From: Mimachlamys varia
Taxonomy: Eukaryota > Mollusca > Bivalvia > Pectinida > Pectinidae
Assembly: GCA_947623455.1 (NCBI GenBank)
Contig: OX392527.1
Coordinates: 3,220,001-3,284,000, forward strand
DNA length: 64,000 bases
Direction of reading: 5' to 3'
Part shown: one piece after another, positions 49,153 to 60,859 of the stretch
Layout of the letters: each line of letters begins with the position of its first letter
Position numbering within the stretch: position 1 is the stretch's first letter
Program-made: the position numbers and the translations under genes
Notes under the pieces: generated by a model
Database searches by the model: none
Told to the model about the DNA's origin: nothing
The model's input: the letters and a program-made list of their open reading frames with translations, nothing else

Positions 49153-52100
49153 CCTCACTGTAAACCAAACTGTGTCATCTTATATACCATTCACCATCGG
49201 TACTCTCACTGTAAACCAAACTGTCACCTTATATACCATTCACCATTGGTACTCTCACTGTAAACCAAACTGTGTCACCTTATATACCATTCACCATCGG
49301 TACTCTCACTGTAAACCAAACTGTCACCTTATATACCATTCACCATCGGTACTCTCACTGTAAACCAAACTGTCACCTTATATACCATTCACCATCGGTA
49401 CTCTCACTGTAAACCAAACTGTCACCTTATATACCATTCACCATCGGTACTCTCACTGTAAACCAAACTGTCACCTTATACATACCATTCACCATCGGTA
49501 CTCTCACTGTAAACCAAACTGTGTCACCTTACATACCATTCACCATCGGTACTCTCACTGTAAACCAAACTGTCACCTTACATACCATTCACCATCGGTA
49601 CTCTCACTGTAAACCAAACTGTGTCACCTTATACATACCATTCACCATCGGTACTCTCACTGTAAACCAAACTGTCACCTTACATACCATTCACCATTGG
49701 TACTTTCACTGTAAACCAAACTGTCACCTTACATACCATTCACCATCTGTACTCTCACTGTAAACCAAACTGTCACCTTACATACCATTCACCATCTGTA
49801 CTCTCACTGTAAACCAAACTGTCACCTTACATACCATTCACCATCGGTACTCTCACTGTAAACCAAACTGTGTCACCTTACATACCATTCACCTTTGGTA
49901 CTCTCACTGTAAACCAAACTGTGTCATCTTACATACCATTCACCATTGGTACTCTCACTGTAAACCAAACTGTGTCACCTTATATACCAGTCACCATTGG
50001 TACTCTCACTGTAAACCAAACTGTCACCTTATATACCATTCACCATCGGTACTCTCACTGTAAACCAAACTGTCACCTTATATACCATTCACCATTGGTA
50101 CTCTCACTGTAAACCAAACTGTGTCACCTTATATACCATTCACCATCGGTACTCTCACTGTAAACCAAACTGTCACCTTATATACCATTCACCATCGGTA
50201 CTCTCACTGTAAACCAAACTGTCACCTTATATACCATTCACCATCGGTACTCTCACTGTAAACCAAACTGTCACCTTATATACCATTCACCATCGGTACT
50301 CTCACTGTAAACCAAACTGTCACCTTATATACCATTCACCATCGGTACTCTCACTGTAAACCAAACTGTCACCTTATACATACCATTCACCATCGGTACT
50401 CTCACTGTAAACCAAACTGTGTCACCTTACATACCATTCACCATCGGTACTCTCACTGTAAACCAAACTGTCACCTTACATACCATTCACCATCGGTACT
50501 CTCACTGTAAACCAAACTGTGTCACCTTATACATACCATTCACCATCGGTACTCTCACTGTAAACCAAACTGTCACCTTACATACCATTCACCATTGGTA
50601 CTTTCACTGTAAACCAAACTGTCACCTTACATACCATTCACCATCTGTACTCTCACTGTAAACCAAACTGTCACCTTACATACCATTCACCATCTGTACT
50701 CTCACTGTAAACCAAACTGTCACCTTACATACCATTCACCATCGGTACTCTCACTGTAAACCAAACTGTGTCACCTTACATACCATTCACCTTTGGTACT
50801 CTCACTGTAAACCAAACTGTGTCATCTTACATACCATTCACCATTGGTACTCTCACTGTAAACCAAACTGTGTCACCTTATATACCAGTCACCATTGGTA
50901 CTCTCACTGTAAACCAAACTGTGTCACCTTACATACCATTCACCATTGGTACTCTCACTGTAAACCAAACTGTGTCACCTTATATACCAGTCACCATTGG
51001 TACTCTCACTGTAAACCAAACTGTCACCTTACATACCAGTCACCATTGGTACTCTCACTGTAAACCAAACTGTCACCTTACATACCATTCACCATTGGTA
51101 CTCTCACTGTATACCAAACTGTGTCACCTTATACATACCATTCACCATCGGTACTCTCACTGTAAACCAAACTGTGTCACCTTATATACCATTCACCATT
51201 GGTACTCTCACTGTAAACCAAACTGTCACCTTACATACCAGTCACCATTGGTACTCTCACTGTAAACCAAACTATGTCACCTTATATACCAGTCACCATT
51301 GGTACTCTCACTGTAAACCAAACTGTCACCTTACATACCAGTCACCATTGGTACTCTCACTGTAAACCAAACTGTGTCACCTTATACATACCAGTCACCA
51401 TTGGTACTTTCACTGTAAACCAAACTGTGTCACCTTACATACCATTCACCATTGGTACTCTCACTGTAAACCAAACTGTGTCACCTTACATACCATTCAC
51501 CATTGGTACTCTCACTGTAAACCAAACTGTGTCACCTTACATACCATTCACCTTTGGTACTCTTACTGTAAACCAAACTGTGTCACCTTACATACCATTC
51601 ACCATTGGTACTCTCACTGTAAACCAAACTGTGTCACCTTACATACCATTCACCTTTGGTACTCTTACTGTAAACCAAACTGTGTCACCTTACATACCAG
51701 TCACCATTGGTACTTTCACTGTAAACCAAACTGTGTCACCTTACATACCATTCACCATCGGTACTCTCACTGTAAACCAAACTGTCACCTTATACATACC
51801 ATTCACCTTTGGTACTCTCACTGTAAACCAAACTGTGTCACCTTACATACCATTCACCTTTGGTACTCTTACTGTAAACCAAACTGTCACCTTACATACC
51901 ATTCACCATTGGTACTCTCACTGTAAACCAAACTGTGTCACCTTACATACCATTCACTATTGGTACTCTCACTGTAAACCAAACTGTGTCACCTTACATA
52001 CCATTCACCATTGGTACTCTCACTGTAAACCAAACTGTCACCTTACATACCATTCACCATTGGTACTCTCACTGTTAACCAAACTGTCACCTTATACATA

Positions 52101-52872
52101 CCATTTACCTTTGGTACTCTCACTGTAAACCAAACTGTCACCTTACATACCATTCACCATTGGTACTCTCACTGTAAACCAAACTGTGTCACCTTACATA
52201 CCATTCACCATTGGTACTCTCACTGTAAACCAAACTGTCACCTTATACATACCATTCACTATTGGTACTCTCACTATAAACCAAACTGGCACCTTACATA
52301 CCATTCACCTTTGGTACTCTCACTGTAAACCAAACTGTCACCTTACATACCATTCACCATTGGTACTCTCACTGTAAACCAAACTGTCACCTTATACATA
52401 CCATTCACTATTGGTACTCTCACTGTAAACCAAACTGGCACCTTACATACCATTCACCATCGGTACTCTCACTGTAAACCAAACTGTCACCTTACATACC
52501 ATTCACCATTGGTACTCTCACTGTAAACCAAACTGTGTCACCTTACATACCATTCACCATTGGTACTCTCACTGTAAACCAAACTGTGTCACCTTATACA
52601 TACCATTCACCATTGGTACTCTCACTGTAAACCAAAACTGTCACCTTACATACCAGTCACCACTGGTACTCTCACTGTAAACCAAACTGTGTCACCTTAT
52701 ACATACCAGTCACCATTGGTACTCTCACTGTAAACCAAACTGTGTCACCTTACATACCAGTCACCATTGGTACTCTCACTGTAAACCAAACTGTGTCACC
52801 TTATACATGCCAGTCACCATTGGTACTCTCACTGTAAACCAAATTGTCACCTTATAAACCATTCACCATTGG
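49153..52872. repeat. 48/51-bp minisatellite, about 75 copies
   Basis: The unit contains actctcactgtaaaccaaac, then tgtgtcacc (51 bp) or tgtcacc (about 48-49 bp), then ttacataccattcaccattgg. Further variants are tatatacc or tacataccatt, ccatcgg, cctttgg and ccagtcacc. Runs of 51-bp units give open frames of up to 284 residues (51274-52128). A block of about 715 bp is duplicated with an offset of 898 bp. I treat the frames as artefacts. Confidence 0.95.
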
Positions 52873-53960
52873 ATTTATTGATTCTGTCGGAACAACAAAC
52901 TAACACAGACAATCTGTACCATGTTCAGATTTTTATGAAGTTTGATTTGGTTTAATATGAATGCTAACCATGTACGTTTTTGCATCATCAGAATCTGATC
53001 GAAATTGTCTTTGAAGATATTGTATGAGAAATGACAAATAAATAGTATGCAAATCAATTATACAAAGATTTTGTTCAACTTTGCACTTAATATTTAATCA
53101 TCTTGTCTTATCAATCTCATTGTTCAGAAATGCATGTACATGTTGGCATTGACCAATAAGTACACAGGGATGCTGCTGACATTGACCAATAAGTACACAG
53201 GGATGCTGCTGACATTGACCAATAAGAATACAGTAATCTGCCGACATTGACTAATACGGACACAAGATGCTGACTAATTATTCTTATTTAAATGCGTATG
53301 AACACATTTGCTTTGTTTTTTGTAATTAAGCACTGAAGTTTTGGTGCCTTTATTTTGACATTGAAGGTATCCTGTCACATGCAGTTGTCTGTTATCTGCC
53401 ATAGATGCCTCTACCTAGTCTGTCCCCTGTATGCGCCACAAGTAATTCCATTTTAGTATTTGAATCTGGTCAATAATTTGCTGTTTATTCATTCTCATTT
53501 GAATAAAATGAACATAAAGATTTCAATAGAGGTAGTAGATTGTAGAGATAATCACGTGTTTTACATCATATCATGTCCCGTATGAATGCCGACACAGACA
53601 CGTAATGGCAGGGCCCGGGTCACGGTCTCCCAGTCGTAATACTGATGCCTACTTAGTAGCCATCACAAGCTTTGTTGGAGTCTGATCGCAGCAGATGAAC
53701 AATGGCGTACAGAAGAAACCTTCTAGAGGCGGTGTCAGTCATCCCATTTAATCGTCAAATATGGCAGGAGGATGTTAAACTCGCACTCAAGTCTTAATAC
53801 CAAACAACCAGCACTAAAGACGTCGTCTAAAACAATATAATAACCATCAAGTATTAGTCATATCCCAGACAGAGAGCCAGTTACTTCTGACACTGAAGAT
53901 CCTGTCCTGACTGGCAGCAGCAACTGTCATTTGAGGGACTGGAGAGTGCCACTCACGGGA
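52873..53960. other. Mostly unique stretch with one small repeat
   Basis: Apart from the repeat at 53145-53272, no gene is supported. A 31-codon frame at 53702-53797 and a minus-strand frame in the 53835-53960 region look protein-like but are too short to call. Confidence 0.35.
53145..53272. repeat. 33-bp tandem repeat, about 3.5 copies
   Basis: The segment gcattgaccaataagtacac, then agggatgctgctga, recurs. The last copies are degenerate. Confidence 0.85.
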
Positions 53961-56900
53961 GTGTACAACCAGGAATCGGCCGGATATAGAGTATGATAGG
54001 GACCATTGGCGAGGGGTGTACAACCAGGAATCGGCCGGATATAGAGTATGATAGGGACCATTGGCGAGGGGTGTAAAACCAGGAATCGGCCGTATATAGA
54101 GTATGATAGGGACCATTGGAGAGGGGTGTAAAACCAGGAATCGGCCGGATATAGAGTATGATAGGGACCATTGGAGAGGATTGTAAAACTAGGAATCGGC
54201 CGGATATAGAGTATGATAGGGACCATTGGAGAGGGGTGTAAAACCAGGAATCAGCCGGATATAGAGTATGATAGGGACCATTGGCAAGGGGTGTAAAACC
54301 AGGAATAGGCCGGATATAGAGTATGATAGAGATCATTGGCAAGGGCTGTAAAACCAGAAATCGGCCGGATATAGAGTATGATACAGACCATTGGAGAGGA
54401 GTGTAAAACAAGGAATCGGCTGGATATAGAGTATGATAGAGACCATTGGAGAGGATTGTAAAACTAGGAATCGGCCGGATATAGAGTATGATAGGGACCA
54501 TTGGAGAAGGGTGTGAAACCAGGAATCGGCTGGATATAGAGTATGATAGGGACCATTGGAGAAGGGTGTGAAACCAGGAATCGGCTGGATATAGAGTATG
54601 ATAGAGACCGTTGGAGAGGATTGTAAAACTAGGAATCGGCCAGATATAGAGTATGATAGAGACCATTGGAGAGGATTGTAAAACTAGGAATCGGCCGGAT
54701 ATAGAGTATGATAGGGACCATTGGAGAAGGGTGTAAAACCAGGAATCGGCCAGATATAGAGTATGATAGAGACCGTTGGAGAGGATTGTAAAACTAGGAA
54801 TCGGCCGGATATAGAGTATGATAGAGACCATTGGAGAGGATTGTAAAACTAGGAATCGGCCGGATATAGAGTATGATAGGGACCATTGGAGAAGGGTGTA
54901 AAACCAGGAATCGGCCGGATATAGAGTATGATAGAGACCGTTGGAGAGGATTGTAAAACTAGGAATCGGCCGGATATAGAGTATGATAGGGACCATTGGA
55001 GAGGATTGTAAAACCAGGAATCGGCCGGATATAGAGTATGATAGGGACCATTGGAGAGGATTGTAAAACTAGGAATCGGCCGGATATAGAGTATGATAGG
55101 GACCATTGGAGAGGATTGTAAAACCAGGAATCGGCCGGATATAGAGTATGATAGGGACCATTGGAGAGGATTGTAAAACCAGGAATCGGCCGGATATAGA
55201 GTATGATAGAGACCGTTGGAGAGGATTGTAAAACTAGGAATCGGCCAGATATAGAGTATGATAGAAACCATTGGAGAGGAGTGTAAAACCAGGAATCGGC
55301 CGGATATAGAGTATGATAGGGACCATTGGAGAGGACTGTAAAACCAGGAATCGGCCGGATATAGAGTATGATAGAGACCATTGGAGAGGAGTGTAAAACC
55401 AGGAATCGGCTGGATATAGAGTATGATAGAGACCATTGGAGAGGAGTGTAAAACCAGGAAACAGCTGGATATAGAGTATGATAGGGACCATTGGAGAGGA
55501 TTGTAAAACTAGGAATCGGCCGGATATAGAGTATGATAGAGACCATTGGAGAGGATTGTAAAACCAGGAATCGGTCGGATATAGAGTATGATAGGGACCA
55601 TTGGAGAGGAGTGTACAACCAGGAATCGGCTGGATATAGAGTATGATAGAGACCATTGGAGAGGATTGTAAAACCAGGAATCGGCTGGATATAGAGTATG
55701 ATAGGGACCATTGGAGAAGGGTGTAAAACCAGGAATCGGCTGGATATAGAGTATGATAGAGACCATTGGAGAGGATTGTAAAACCAGGAATCGGCCGGAT
55801 ATAGAGTATGATAGGGACCATTGGAGAGGATTGTAAAACCAGGAATCGGCCAGATATAGAGTATGATAGAGACCATTGGAGAGGATTGTAAAACCAGGAA
55901 TCGGCTGGATATAGAGTATGATAGGGACCATTGGAGAAGGGTGTAAAACCAGGAATCGGTCGGCTATAGAGTATGATAGGGACTATTGGAGAGGAGTGTA
56001 CAACCAGGAATCGGCTGGATATAGAGTATGATAGAGACCATTGGAGAGGATTGTAAAACCAGGAATCGGCCAGATATAGAGTATGATAGGGACCATTGGA
56101 GAGGATTGTAAAACCAGGAATCGGCTGGATATAGAGTATGATAGAGACCATTGGAGAGGATTGTAAAACCAGGAATCGGCCGGATATAGAGTATGATAGG
56201 GACCATTGGAGAGGATTGTAAAACCAGGAATCGGCCGGATATAGAGTATGATAGAGACCGTTGGAGAGGATTGTAAAACTAGGAATCAGCCGGATATAGA
56301 GTATGATAGAGACCGTTGGAGAGGAGTGTAAAACCAGGAATCGGCCGGATATAGAGTATGATAGAGACCATTGGAGAGGAGTGTAAAACCAGGAATCGGC
56401 TGGATATAGAGTATGATAGAGACCGTTGGAGAGGAGTGTAAAACCAGGAATCGGCCGGATATAGAGTATGATAGAGACCATTGGAGAGGAGTGTAAAACC
56501 AGGAATCGGCCGGATATAGAGTATGATAGAGACCGTTGGAGAGGATTGTAAAACCAGGAATCAGCCGGATATAGAGTATGATAGGGACCATTGGAGAAGG
56601 GTGTAAAACCAGGAATCGGCCGGATATAGAGTATGATAGAGACCATTGGAGAGGAGTGTAAAACTAGGAATCGGTCGGATATAGAGTATGATAGGGACCA
56701 TTGGAGAAGGGTGTAAAACCAGGAATCGGCCGGATATAGAGTATGATAGGGACCATTGGAGAAGGGTGTAAAACCAGGAATCGGCCGGATATAGAGTATG
56801 ATAGGGACCATTGGCGAGGGGTGTAAAACCAGGAATCGGCCGGATATAGAGTATGATAGAGACCATTGGAGAAGGGTGTAAAACTAGGAATCGGCCGGAT

Positions 56901-57079
56901 ATAGAGTATGATAGAGACCATTGGAGAAGGGTGTAAAACCAGGAATCGGCCGGATATAGAGTATGATAGAGACCATTGGCGAGGGGTGTAAAACCAGGAA
57001 TCGGCCGGATATAGAGTATGATAGGGACCATTGGAGAAGGGTGTAAAACCAGGAATCGGCCGGATATAGAGTATGATAC
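53961..57079. repeat. 55-bp minisatellite, about 57 copies
   Basis: The unit contains ccattggagaggattgtaaa, accaggaatcggccggatat and agagtatgataggga. Variable positions include gaggatt or gaagggt or gaggagt, aaacc or aaact, cggccgg or cggctgg, and agggacc or agagacc. The unit is not a multiple of three. On the minus strand stops are almost absent, so overlapping frames up to 525 residues occur, with a 55-residue super-period made of all three frames in turn. These are treated as artefacts. Confidence 0.95.
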
Positions 57080-59074
57080 AACATACAGACCTCACAACAC
57101 TCAGGTGCTATGGCCTTTGACATAACTGCATACAACACAACACCATACTACAATTGTTATATGAACTACATGAGTTATTGTGATATAATGTACAATGCTA
57201 GATAGCAGTAATGTAATGGAGGCTGGAGGTTAGAAGGATGGGTCATGAACTTTAAGAATAATCACACCTTTTCCGCCTTTCAGTGACTGCATTTATCTGC
57301 TTTGAGTGATGGACAATAATTATAAGTTATTTCCTTAGTTCCAGAGCAAGCAATTAACCTAAATTACTTATATCTATCATTATAAATAATTTAAGACATG
57401 ACCAGGGGTGTTAGCATAGGGAAATTCCTTCAGAAGGGTTTTAAAGTTTAGTAAGTTTGGCCATATTTGCCAAGGGTTTAGCCAAATTTGAAAACCTGGA
57501 GGTGGAATTTTCATATTTTACACCTTTGGGCATGAATGAGACTATATCTCTCATTCCAACTACCATAACAAGCTAAGAAACTATGAAAATGTGCTGTGAT
57601 CCTGCTGTCTCCGTAATGAAATCTTGCTATATATTCGTGCTTCCTCAATAACCAGGTGTAATCATGCTGTGATTGGGCCTCCGTACAGATCTATAATAGG
57701 TGTACACACTAACTTGATCTATCTGGAGGGGTAACACCGATCAGGAAGCTCCACATACTTTGTCCTGTAACAACAGAGCTTATTGGATTTCCCTGTCATC
57801 AATTTTGCTTCTGGTCAAATGATAATTTATATAATGGCACTCAGAAGAGACAAAAATAAATCTATTCTTGTGTAATTGTGCAGTGTGGCCGATGGAGACT
57901 CCTTGTAAGGAAGAGATGTCTGAACCTTGTACACAGAACTCCGTGGTCATGACAACAAACGACCATGTGGTCTTCCCTCATTGATGGCGTATCCCTTCCT
58001 CCTCCTCCTCGTGATTTGTCTCCAGTTTTAGTGGTGAATAGTTTCTCTGTCAACCCTTTATCATGATATCATATCAAACAATTGAACATGAATAAGTATT
58101 TGGGTATCCAAACACAATTCAGCCATTATGTACACCAAACTACCATTATTATCAGCTACCATTCACAGCAAGCTTCCATTATCAGCTAACAAAGTGTTGT
58201 TTACAGGAGATTACACTTTAATCATCTGTGACCTACCCTATCTCAATATTGTTGTATAACTTTATTTCTTAGAAACAATCTACTGGTAATAATATAAAAC
58301 GCCATCAGTGGTTGTCTCCCCTGACCAAGGAAATCTTCCAGTTGAACAATTAAACAATCACTGTTTCAGATGCTGTTACAGTTTTCATTGCCCCTGATTC
58401 TGTTACACAATAGCTTTGGGGTGATGTCACCACCCAAGGTTATCCAGTCTAAAGGGGGTCACACAATTTCTCTGTAATTTGATAGCCTTCTAAATCAATA
58501 GACTACAGCCTTGACCTTGAGCGGTTGTTCTTCCAGACATGTGTTCCTATGGCACCAGACCACAAGTCCATTACTCTCCTCCTCAGATATAACTGGCAAT
58601 AATTTTATTTAAAAAACACCCCACAGTGTTGATAATGGCTCTCACAAAAAGTTTGCTGAGAGATCTGATGACAGAAATAGAGACATATTTGCCTAGATCA
58701 GGTTCCAAAATTACCCCTTAGTAAACTTCCTGTCTTCTCATAAAAAGGCATAGTTCTGTTTGCTCACCATTTTAAATAGATTAACATACAAACAGACATT
58801 TTGGTAAATATTTAACCATCTACATTTTATTGAATTTTAAAACAAACGTCGAGTGCATCGGCAGCGGGTTCTACTAATGCCATGTCAAAAGAGATCTATT
58901 GATTTTGTTTGGAATACAGTCTTAATAGATTTTCAAGCTGTAATAATAAAATCATATTAAAGGTGTTCTGATCAATACAAGTCAACTTTGGAATGAATGG
59001 CATGGTTAAATTTTAACTGATACAGGTAAAGCATTAGCTGCTATTGAGTCAGACAGGAGTGAGTGTCTTAGACA
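57080..59074. other. Unique stretch, no gene seen
   Basis: No domain-bearing frame, RNA gene or element was recognised in this 2-kb spacer between arrays. Confidence 0.4.
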
Positions 59075-59386
59075 TTTCAACAGGGATTTACCAAATGTAG
59101 GGTAGCAGAAATGTCCATAGGGACTAACAAAACATAGGGTAGCGGAAATGTCCATAGGACTTACCAAACGTAGGGTAGCGGAAATGTCAACAGGGACTTA
59201 CCAAACGTAGGGTAACGGAAATGTCAACAGGGACTTACCAAATGCAGGGTAACGGAAATGTCAACAGGGACTTCCCAAATGTAGGGTAGCGGAAATGTCA
59301 ACAGGGACTTCCCAAATGTAGGGTAGCGGAAATGTCAACAGGGACTTACCAAACGCAGGGTAGCGGAAATGTCCATATGGATTTAA
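59075..59386. repeat. 38-bp minisatellite, about 8 copies
   Basis: The unit is gacttaccaaacgtagggta followed by gcggaaatgtcaacaggg. Variants are aatgtaggg, aacgcaggg, and ccatagg for caacagg. Confidence 0.95.
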
Positions 59387-59693
59387 CTAATAATTGAACA
59401 GACTGGAACAGCAAGAGAAAAAGACAAAATACTGGACAGATATCAATTGTTTTCAAATAAATCCAATTGACCAAATGATGTTACAAAATTCATACATGAA
59501 GAATATAACTTAATCTCATGTATGGGCCATTTGAATGGAATGTTTCTAGAATTTTTATTCCATTTTTATAAGGTAAAATTTGAAGGTTTGATAAGATTTT
59601 TTGGACCACACACTTATCTGGACTCCTACTGTGCTAGCACTTATGTGATCTGTGAACCTGACTCAGGTTAGCTTTGGCCCGAAGCTTCACATA
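59387..59693. other. Unique spacer, nothing recognised
   Basis: AT-rich spacer with no supported feature. Confidence 0.4.
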
Positions 59694-59942
59694 GTAAAAC
59701 ACATTGCATGTATTGTATATAAAACACATTGTATGTATTGTATATAAAACACATTGCATGTATTGTATATAAAACACATTGTATGTATTGTATATAAAAT
59801 CCATTGTATGTATTATATATAAAACATGTCGTATGTATTATATATAAAACATGTTGTATGTATTGTATATAAAATCCATTGTATGTATTGTATATAAAAC
59901 ACATTGCATGTATTGCATATGAAATAAAACATAATGTATTCA
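59694..59942. repeat. 25-bp AT-rich minisatellite, about 10 copies (left part)
   Basis: The unit is gtatataaaacacattgtat followed by gtatt. The array appears to continue in degenerate form at 60201-60515, beyond an inserted SINE. Confidence 0.9.
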
Positions 59943-59952
59943 TTGTATATAT

Positions 59953-60190
59953 TTATTTTGGTTTAGTTTATTTTGTTTTACATCCTATTTACAGCCATGG
60001 TCATTTAAGGAGGTGCCAGATTTGGAAGTGGAGGAAAGCCAGAGTACCTGGAGAAAAACCACTGATCTACGGTCAGTATCTGGCAACTGCCCCACATGGG
60101 TTTCGTACTCGGAACCCAGAGGTGGAGGGCAAAGTAGTAGAATGACCGGACACCTTAGCTTAGTGACTTGGCCACCAAGGCCCCCAGTAC
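59953..60190 (-). mobile_element. tRNA-derived SINE, minus orientation
   Basis: Read on the minus strand, the element starts gggggccttggtggccaagt, close to a tRNA 5' end with an A-box-like segment (60163-60174). It continues to a B-box-like gagtacgaaacc (60099-60110), then a conserved-looking body (tttttctccaggtactctgg) and ends in a T/A-rich tail. A 10-bp direct repeat, ttgtatatat, flanks it at 59943-59952 and 60191-60200, consistent with a target duplication, although that sequence also belongs to the host array. The body resembles mollusc SINEs with a conserved central domain (Nin-DC type), an assignment made from memory. The A-box is degenerate, so it is probably an inactive copy. Confidence 0.75.
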
Positions 60191-60200
60191 TTGTATATAT

Positions 60201-60515
60201 AAAACAAAATGTATTTGTTGTATATTAAACATATTTTATGTATTGTTTATAAAACACTTTGTTTTTATTTCATATAAAACATTATGTATTTATTGTATAT
60301 AAACACACTTTATATATTATATTATGTATATAAAATATCATGTATTTATTATATATTAATCACATTGTATGTATTGTATATCAAAATAAAAAAAAAACAT
60401 TGTTTGTATTTTATATAAAACACATTGTATGTATTGTATTGAAAACACATTTAATGTATTAAAATTGTATATAAAACATAAATGTATTTATTGTATATAA
60501 AACAAATGCCATGCT
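60201..60515. repeat. Degenerate 25-bp AT-rich repeat (right part)
   Basis: Segments such as tatataaaacacattgtatg and tgtatttattgtatataaa recur with many indels. It is more diverged than the part left of the SINE. Confidence 0.7.
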
Positions 60516-60859
60516 CAGGATCAATGATAGGCCTGATGACAAATTGGGGATAACATAATTTCATTTTATGCTAATTCTTCCTCTCGACATCAAGATGAAT
60601 GTGAAGATTAAAATAGTTCAAACGGTGTGTAACCAGGACAGTTATACTTCCAGCCAAAAGCACGACTAAAATCGCTCATGTGCGAAACGTGTTTAGATAT
60701 TGACAGTGAGACACGGTCCTAGGTCTACGCCTCGGTGAACACATTGACGCTACCATCTGCACTTATTGCTTATTTCCCTTTTCACGAATAGCACAGAAAT
60801 ACGATAAAACTTGATCCCATTTCCTGAGAGTCACCTGAAATCTTCAGTGGTCAAATAGC
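60516..60859. other. Unique spacer, nothing recognised
   Basis: Single-copy DNA between the 25-bp and 38-bp arrays with no supported feature. Confidence 0.4.

Noticed and set aside
53702..53797. 31-codon plus-strand frame starting MAYRRNLLEA
   Set aside because: Too short, with no recognised family, poly-A signal or conservation evidence available.
53835..53960. Minus-strand peptide with a WD-like ending (LSVWDM)
   Set aside because: A single short WD-like string is not enough for a WD40 repeat, and no flanking splice sites or further repeats were found.
53953..57138. Several long minus-strand reading frames (up to 525 residues) in the 55-bp array
   Set aside because: They overlap in different frames, share the same repeated peptide in all frames, have no flanking unique exon, and are explained by lack of stop trinucleotides in the unit.
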